From positions 1-11,188 of the forward strand of contig CAMXTM010000039.1 of the NCBI GenBank assembly GCA_947246775.1: a stretch of 11,188 nt of DNA, read 5' to 3'. The stretch comes from an uncultured Clostridium sp. (GTDB taxonomy: Bacteria > Bacillota > Clostridia > Lachnospirales > Anaerotignaceae). The notes beneath the pieces were generated by a model. That model saw nothing but the letters and a program-made list of their open reading frames with translations. It was not told the origin of the DNA and made no database searches. The translations under genes were made by a program, and so were the position numbers. Below are positions 8,634 through 11,188 of the stretch, one piece after another (the first letter of the stretch is position 1; each line of letters opens with the position of its first letter).

Positions 8634-9443
8634 TTATTGTAAAGCATTTTTTGGGCAATTTTTGACACATTCCAAGCAAAGAATACATTCTGTTGCATTT
8701 TTTCTTTTTCTGGAATTGTCTGTTATATCTACATTCATGGGGCATAGTTGTTTGCACTTACCACAAGAGATGCATTTGTTTGTATCACATTTTATTCTAA
8801 ATAAGGAAAAATTTAGGAATATGGTAATAGGGCATATGTATTTGCAAAAAGCTCTGTTGTCCTGAAAAAGAAATGCTAGTGTAATGCCAATAGTATAGTA
8901 TAATAAATTTCCTATGATAAATGCCCAAAACATTATTCTTTCTATGTTAGTAATGTGCATAAGAAATAGCATAGCAACAAATAGAAAAGAAAGTGTAAAT
9001 GTGATATAGCGAATCCATTCTAAATTTTTTCTTGGCTGCTTGGGTATTTTGTAAGGTAAAAAATCTAAAACCATGGCTGTCCAGCAGGCATAACCGCACC
9101 AACCGCGTCCAAATATGAGAACTCCGAATATTTTAGCAATAGCATAGTGAATGGTTGCGGCTTCAAATACGCCAGTAAATAGATAATACCAAAAACCTTC
9201 AATCTGCATATTTTCGTTGCAAATCAGTCCTAAATAGACTAGCATGTATAGCCCAACTAAAAGCTGTGTAATTCGTCTAGCATGTTTGTATTTTTTGATA
9301 GATAAAAAAACGCCTAAAGTTATAGAAAAACCAATATAGCTAAAATTGAATAAATAAAATAAATTGTTCATTGATAGCCAGAGAGTAATTGCTATTGATT
9401 CAAATAGTATGAATATTATAATTGGGAATAAATATTTTTTCAT
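8634..9443 (-). CDS. Membrane-bound polyferredoxin-like 4Fe-4S protein (NapH/YccM-related)
   Basis: A 269-residue protein with about five or six hydrophobic segments (roughly 4-24, 32-48, 59-75, 84-112, 146-165 and 171-194) and a C-terminal ferredoxin part. The membrane part carries the paired motifs of the Fer4_5 family: GRGWCGYACW (Cys116, Cys120) and CKYICP (Cys200, Cys204). The C-terminus has two clusters, CISCGKCKQLCP (224-235) and CILCLECVKNCP (253-264), each a CxxCxxCxxxCP signature for a 4Fe-4S centre. Such proteins pass electrons across or at the membrane in anaerobic redox systems (NapH, NosR and YccM relatives). The partner here is unknown, since no reductase is adjacent. The ATG is preceded by GGAGGAGA (9451-9458). 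It lies between a LysR-type regulator and arr, on the same strand, and is probably under that regulator. Confidence 0.88.
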   Translation of the reverse strand: MKKYLFPIIIFILFESIAITLWLSMNNLFYLFNFSYIGFSITLGVFLSIKKYKHARRITQLLVGLYMLVYLGLICNENMQIEGFWYYLFTGVFEAATIHYAIAKIFGVLIFGRGWCGYACWTAMVLDFLPYKIPKQPRKNLEWIRYITFTLSFLFVAMLFLMHITNIERIMFWAFIIGNLLYYTIGITLAFLFQDNRAFCKYICPITIFLNFSLFRIKCDTNKCISCGKCKQLCPMNVDITDNSRKRKNATECILCLECVKNCPKNALQ

Positions 9444-9492
9444 GATTGTGTCTCCTCCAAACTCTAAATACTATAATAAAAGATGTTGAGAT

Positions 9493-10392
9493 TTAAGATG
9501 TTATGTGAAATACCTTTGCTGTTGTTTGTATGAATCTTTTTACAGTTTGGGAGGGAGTAGGGGAGTGTAATAATCCGAAGGGGATTTTATGACTCCATTC
9601 TACTGGTATAATTTTTAACATAGGGTGTACATTTTCCCATTGAGGTACAGCCATTAAGAGAGTATTGTTGTGTTCGCATTGATTAAAGGCTTCTAAATTG
9701 TAAAAAGAAAAGTCTACAATTTTAATTTGTGAGTGATGTTCCCATAAATCATCACGAAGTAAGTCTACATATTTGCTCCAATTTCGTTTCATGAGCATCA
9801 ATTTTTGACCATATAAGTCTTCAATTGACAATATTTCTTTTTGAGCTAGTGGGTGATAAATAGAAACAGCACAACAAATAGGGACTCTTGATAGTTCCAT
9901 AGCAGTACAGCCTCTTAAATTTAGCATAGTTTCGTCAAATATTCCAGGTATAACATCAATATGTTGACCTAAATTTTTTAATATTTCTCTGGCATTTTCT
10001 GGTGTATTTTCAAAATGGATAATTTCAAATTTTAATTCTGGAAAAATTTCGTGTATTTTAGACCATAAATTCATAAGGATTTGACATGGTGTCATAAGAG
10101 AAGTTCCTAAACGAATGACATTTTTGTTACTTTGCATTGCATTTTTCGCTCTAATTTGGGAATCTTTGGAATATTGTATCATGTATTTGGCATCTTGGTA
10201 GTAAGATTTTCCAGCATTGGTAAGTGTTAAGCCTCGTGGTGTTCTGAGAAATAGTTGTACTTCTAAATGACTTTCTAATAAATTGATTTGTTTCATAATT
10301 GCAGTAGGTGAAATATACATTGCTTCGCTTGCTTTGGAAAAACTTCCTGCATCAGCAACTTGTATAAAAGTTTCTAGTTGATGATTGTACAT
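9493..10392 (-). CDS. LysR-type transcriptional regulator
   Basis: 299 residues, the usual LysR length. The N-terminal winged helix-turn-helix spans about 1-60 (LETFIQVADAGSFSKASEAMYISPTAI in outline, then the recognition helix region and RGLTLTNAGK). After a linker helix comes a type 2 periplasmic-binding-like effector domain (about 90-290) with IRLGTS at its first strand. The effector is not evident from sequence. Unlike most LysR genes it is not divergent from its neighbour: the Fe-S protein gene and arr follow on the same strand after 49 bases with no terminator seen, so it may head and control this operon. The ATG is preceded by CAAAGGAG (10403-10410). Confidence 0.93.
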   Translation of the reverse strand: MYNHQLETFIQVADAGSFSKASEAMYISPTAIMKQINLLESHLEVQLFLRTPRGLTLTNAGKSYYQDAKYMIQYSKDSQIRAKNAMQSNKNVIRLGTSLMTPCQILMNLWSKIHEIFPELKFEIIHFENTPENAREILKNLGQHIDVIPGIFDETMLNLRGCTAMELSRVPICCAVSIYHPLAQKEILSIEDLYGQKLMLMKRNWSKYVDLLRDDLWEHHSQIKIVDFSFYNLEAFNQCEHNNTLLMAVPQWENVHPMLKIIPVEWSHKIPFGLLHSPTPSQTVKRFIQTTAKVFHITS

Positions 10393-10462
10393 GATATTTT
10401 TTCTCCTTTGTTTAAAAAAGTCAAGTAGTTAGTATTTTTGTGCAATTGATTTTTTAGAACAA

Positions 10463-10491
10463 AGTATAGCATAAAAAACGATATATTTCAA
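10463..10491 (-). promoter_or_regulatory. Promoter of the LysR / Fe-S / arr operon
   Basis: On the - strand: -35 TTGAAA (10486-10491), 17-base spacer, -10 TATACT (10463-10468), with TGC just before the -10 giving an extended -10 element. The predicted RNA start is near 10456, leaving a leader of about 64 bases before the LysR ATG. This is a sigma-70/SigA type match found by eye and is not experimentally supported. Confidence 0.7.
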
Positions 10492-10572
10492 CAAAAAAGT
10501 GGTTTCAAGATTAAGATAGTAGTAAATTTTATTGATAGAAATAATGTATAAAATAGTAAATGATACATTTTA

Positions 10573-10586
10573 ATATAGTACTATAT
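10573..10586. repeat. 14-base perfect palindrome
   Basis: ATATAGT followed by its exact complement ACTATAT, in the middle of the intergenic region. It could be a regulator site, but the region is so AT-rich that chance is a fair alternative. Confidence 0.4.
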
Positions 10587-10651
10587 GGGCAGAATTGGAA
10601 AATATATCTAAAATAATATATATTAGTGATAGTATATTTCGTATGTGTTTG

Positions 10652-10682
10652 CTGTTTTGTATGAGCAATTTGTATAAAACAG
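10652..10682. repeat. Imperfect inverted repeat, possible RNA hairpin
   Basis: CTGTTTTGTAT (10652-10662) and GTATAAAACAG (10672-10682) with a 9-base loop. Nine of 11 pairs are Watson-Crick in DNA, and the other two become G-U pairs in + strand RNA. No U run follows on either side, so it is not a standard terminator. Function unknown. Confidence 0.5.
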
Positions 10683-10723
10683 TGGAAAAACGTTGAAAAG
10701 TAGGCAAATCATATGAAAAAAAT

Positions 10724-10749
10724 TTGTCAAAAAGTATACTTTTTGAGAA
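10724..10749. repeat. 26-bp palindromic site, left copy (candidate recombination or operator site)
   Basis: Dyad centred between 10736 and 10737. The inner 20 bases (10727-10746) are a perfect palindrome with core GTATAC and A5/T5 arms, and the outer bases are TTG on the left and GAA on the right. Bases 10734-10749 (GTATACTTTTTGAGAA) recur exactly in inverted orientation in the right copy. The layout of 12-bp half-sites around a central dinucleotide, TC-A5 arms and flanking TT/AA resembles, from memory, the hix/gix crossover sites of serine DNA invertases. This resemblance is not tested. Confidence 0.8.
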
Positions 10750-10791
10750 AATAACTTTTTCTTGATTTTTTTCATTTTTTAAAAAATTTCT

Positions 10792-10820
10792 TGGACATTT
10801 TAAATAAAATGTGTTATAGT
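10792..10820 (+). promoter_or_regulatory. Extended -10 promoter driving the SLH protein gene
   Basis: -35 TGGACA (10792-10797, one mismatch), 17-base spacer, -10 TATAGT (10815-10820, one mismatch) and a TG one base upstream, an extended -10. A run of T's and A's (10755-10788) just upstream could act as an UP element. Predicted start near 10827, with a leader of about 190 bases. It is the best + strand promoter in the region, fitting a highly expressed surface protein, and it lies inside the segment bounded by the two 26-bp sites. Confidence 0.75.
10795..10812. promoter_or_regulatory. Palindrome filling the promoter spacer, possible operator
   Basis: ACATTTT, a 4-base gap AAAT, then AAAATGT: 7-bp arms that begin in the -35 element and end just before the extended -10. 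A repressor bound here would block polymerase. AT-rich composition weakens the case. Confidence 0.4.
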
Positions 10821-10825
10821 AAAGG

Positions 10826-10860
10826 CATGAAAATCTATAACATTTGTATCGTTTTTCATG
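10826..10860 (+). other. Predicted hairpin at the 5' end of the SLH gene leader
   Basis: CATGAAAA (10826-10833) pairs with TTTTCATG (10853-10860) across a 19-base loop, starting at the predicted transcript 5' end. Such terminal stems can protect an mRNA. The contained ATG at 10827 has no ribosome site and is not treated as a gene. Confidence 0.45.
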
Positions 10861-10871
10861 TAAGGTAGAAA

Positions 10872-10897
10872 TTCTCAAAAAGTATACCTTTTGGGAC
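10872..10897. repeat. 26-bp palindromic site, right copy (candidate recombination or operator site)
   Basis: Centred between 10884 and 10885, 148 bp (about 14 helical turns) from the centre of the left copy. The first 16 bases, TTCTCAAAAAGTATAC, are the exact reverse complement of the right part of the left copy, and over 25 bases 22 match in inverted orientation. Its own dyad is less perfect, with one inner mismatch. In + strand RNA the same bases form a 12-position hairpin with one mismatch and one G-U pair, not followed by U's. Confidence 0.75.
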
Positions 10898-10999
10898 GGT
10901 TTAACGATGTAAAAAGATAGATTTTTATAGCTAATAAAGTGGAAGGGGGCAAAGGAGTTTTTCATAGTCAACGTTTATATGTTTATATTTATAACTGTT

Positions 11000-11006
11000 A
11001 AGGAGG
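11000..11006 (+). promoter_or_regulatory. Ribosome binding site of the SLH protein gene
   Basis: AAGGAGG ten bases upstream of the ATG at 11017. It is a strong site that decides the start, and a signal peptide follows immediately. Confidence 0.85.
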
Positions 11007-11016
11007 AATTTAAGAG

Positions 11017-11188
11017 ATGAAAAGGTACAAAGCAGTAGCATTTTTATTGTCAACAGCAATGACAGTAGGTAGCGTAGCACCAGTGTTTGGTGCATCTAAC
11101 GATATTTTTGGACATTGGGCAGAGTTCACAATCACAAAATGGCAAAATGAGGGAAGAATTGGTGGCTATGAAGATGGCACATTCAAAC
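11017..11188 (+). CDS. S-layer homology (SLH) domain surface protein, N-terminal part
   Basis: Only the first 57 codons are in the window. The protein begins with a signal peptide: MKRYK, a hydrophobic stretch with AFLLSTAMTVGSVAP, and a likely cleavage after VFGA around residue 26. The first SLH repeat follows at once: DIFGHWAE near residues 29-36, then a helix and IGGYEDGTFKP, the standard SLH ending. SLH repeats hold exported proteins to pyruvylated secondary cell-wall polymers, so this is a cell-surface protein, either an S-layer protein or an SLH-anchored enzyme. Which one cannot be told, because the C-terminal part is missing. A strong promoter, a 190-base leader and a strong ribosome site suggest high expression. 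Confidence 0.93.
   Translation, partial: MKRYKAVAFLLSTAMTVGSVAPVFGASNDIFGHWAEFTITKWQNEGRIGGYEDGTFK

Larger units (their letters stand above)
10393..11016. other. 624-base AT-rich intergenic region between the LysR gene and the SLH gene
   Basis: It holds the leftward LysR promoter (10463-10491), a 14-base perfect palindrome (10573-10586), an imperfect hairpin (10652-10682) and two 26-bp palindromic sites around a rightward promoter (10724-10897). A long leader and ribosome site of the SLH gene follow. A 133-codon open frame on the - strand (10570-10971) has very biased, non-family-like composition and no ribosome site, so it is not called. I see no tRNA or transposase in the region. Confidence 0.7.

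Noticed and set aside
8620..8660. Separate promoter for arr
   Set aside because: The best pair found on the - strand (TTGCCC and TAATAT, 16 apart) matches only four of six bases in each box, too weak in such AT-rich DNA.
9459..9500. Separate promoter for the Fe-S membrane protein
   Set aside because: A TATAGT (9470-9475) is present on the - strand, but there is no acceptable -35 at 16-18 bases.
10827..10868. 13-codon leader peptide starting at ATG 10827
   Set aside because: The ATG falls at the predicted transcript start with no ribosome site, and the codons show no runs of one amino acid typical of attenuation.
10570..10971. 133-codon open frame on the - strand of the intergenic region
   Set aside because: It is rich in Phe, Tyr, Lys, Ile and Leu as expected from random AT-rich DNA, has no ribosome site, matches no family I know, and overlaps the SLH promoter and both palindromic sites.
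10898..11000. Cyclic-di-GMP or other riboswitch in the SLH leader
   Set aside because: GGGACGG and GGGGGCAAAGG recall parts of known aptamers, but the required order of conserved blocks and paired stems is not there by eye. A covariance search would be decisive.

Overview
The window reads as a chromosomal segment of a low-GC (about one-third GC by eye) anaerobic Firmicute of the class Clostridia, probably a Lachnospiraceae- or Anaerotignum-like gut organism. Evidence for this is the gene order mutS-mutL-miaA followed by a methionine gamma-lyase family gene, strong AGGAGG-type ribosome sites, a clostridial DacF-type carboxypeptidase, an SLH-domain surface protein and a ferredoxin-type membrane protein. 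The species call is an inference.

Left part, + strand, 1-8135: five tightly packed genes that look like one operon. These are mutS (5' end outside the window), mutL (broken by a frameshift near 2940), miaA (TTG start), a PLP-dependent methionine gamma-lyase/YnbB family gene, and a D-alanyl-D-alanine carboxypeptidase with a C-terminal membrane anchor and an arginine-rich tail. The longest gap is 20 bases. A perfect 14-bp stem at 8147-8181 closes this operon and, from the other side, the convergent one.

Middle part, - strand, 10392 down to 8188: a LysR-type regulator, a polytopic membrane protein with two ferredoxin clusters, and an Arr-type rifamycin ADP-ribosyltransferase. They lie in one direction with 49- and 35-base gaps. 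A good promoter (TTGAAA-17-TATACT with an upstream TG) precedes the regulator, and I see no convincing internal promoter.

Right part, 10393-11188: a 624-base AT-rich intergenic region leading to the start of a secreted S-layer homology (SLH) protein, which is cut by the window end. This region holds the most interesting structure. Two 26-bp palindromic sites at 10724-10749 and 10872-10897 share 16 bases in inverted orientation and bracket a 122-bp segment. That segment carries a strong extended -10 promoter pointing at the SLH gene. The layout fits an invertible promoter (phase switch) for the surface protein, or a pair of operators acting by DNA looping. If the segment inverts, the promoter would point towards the LysR/Fe-S/arr operon. 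No recombinase gene is visible here, so this remains a hypothesis.

The other main anomaly is the mutL break. If real and not a sequencing error, it would disable mismatch repair. The visible MutS also lacks a clear C-terminal clamp-binding motif.
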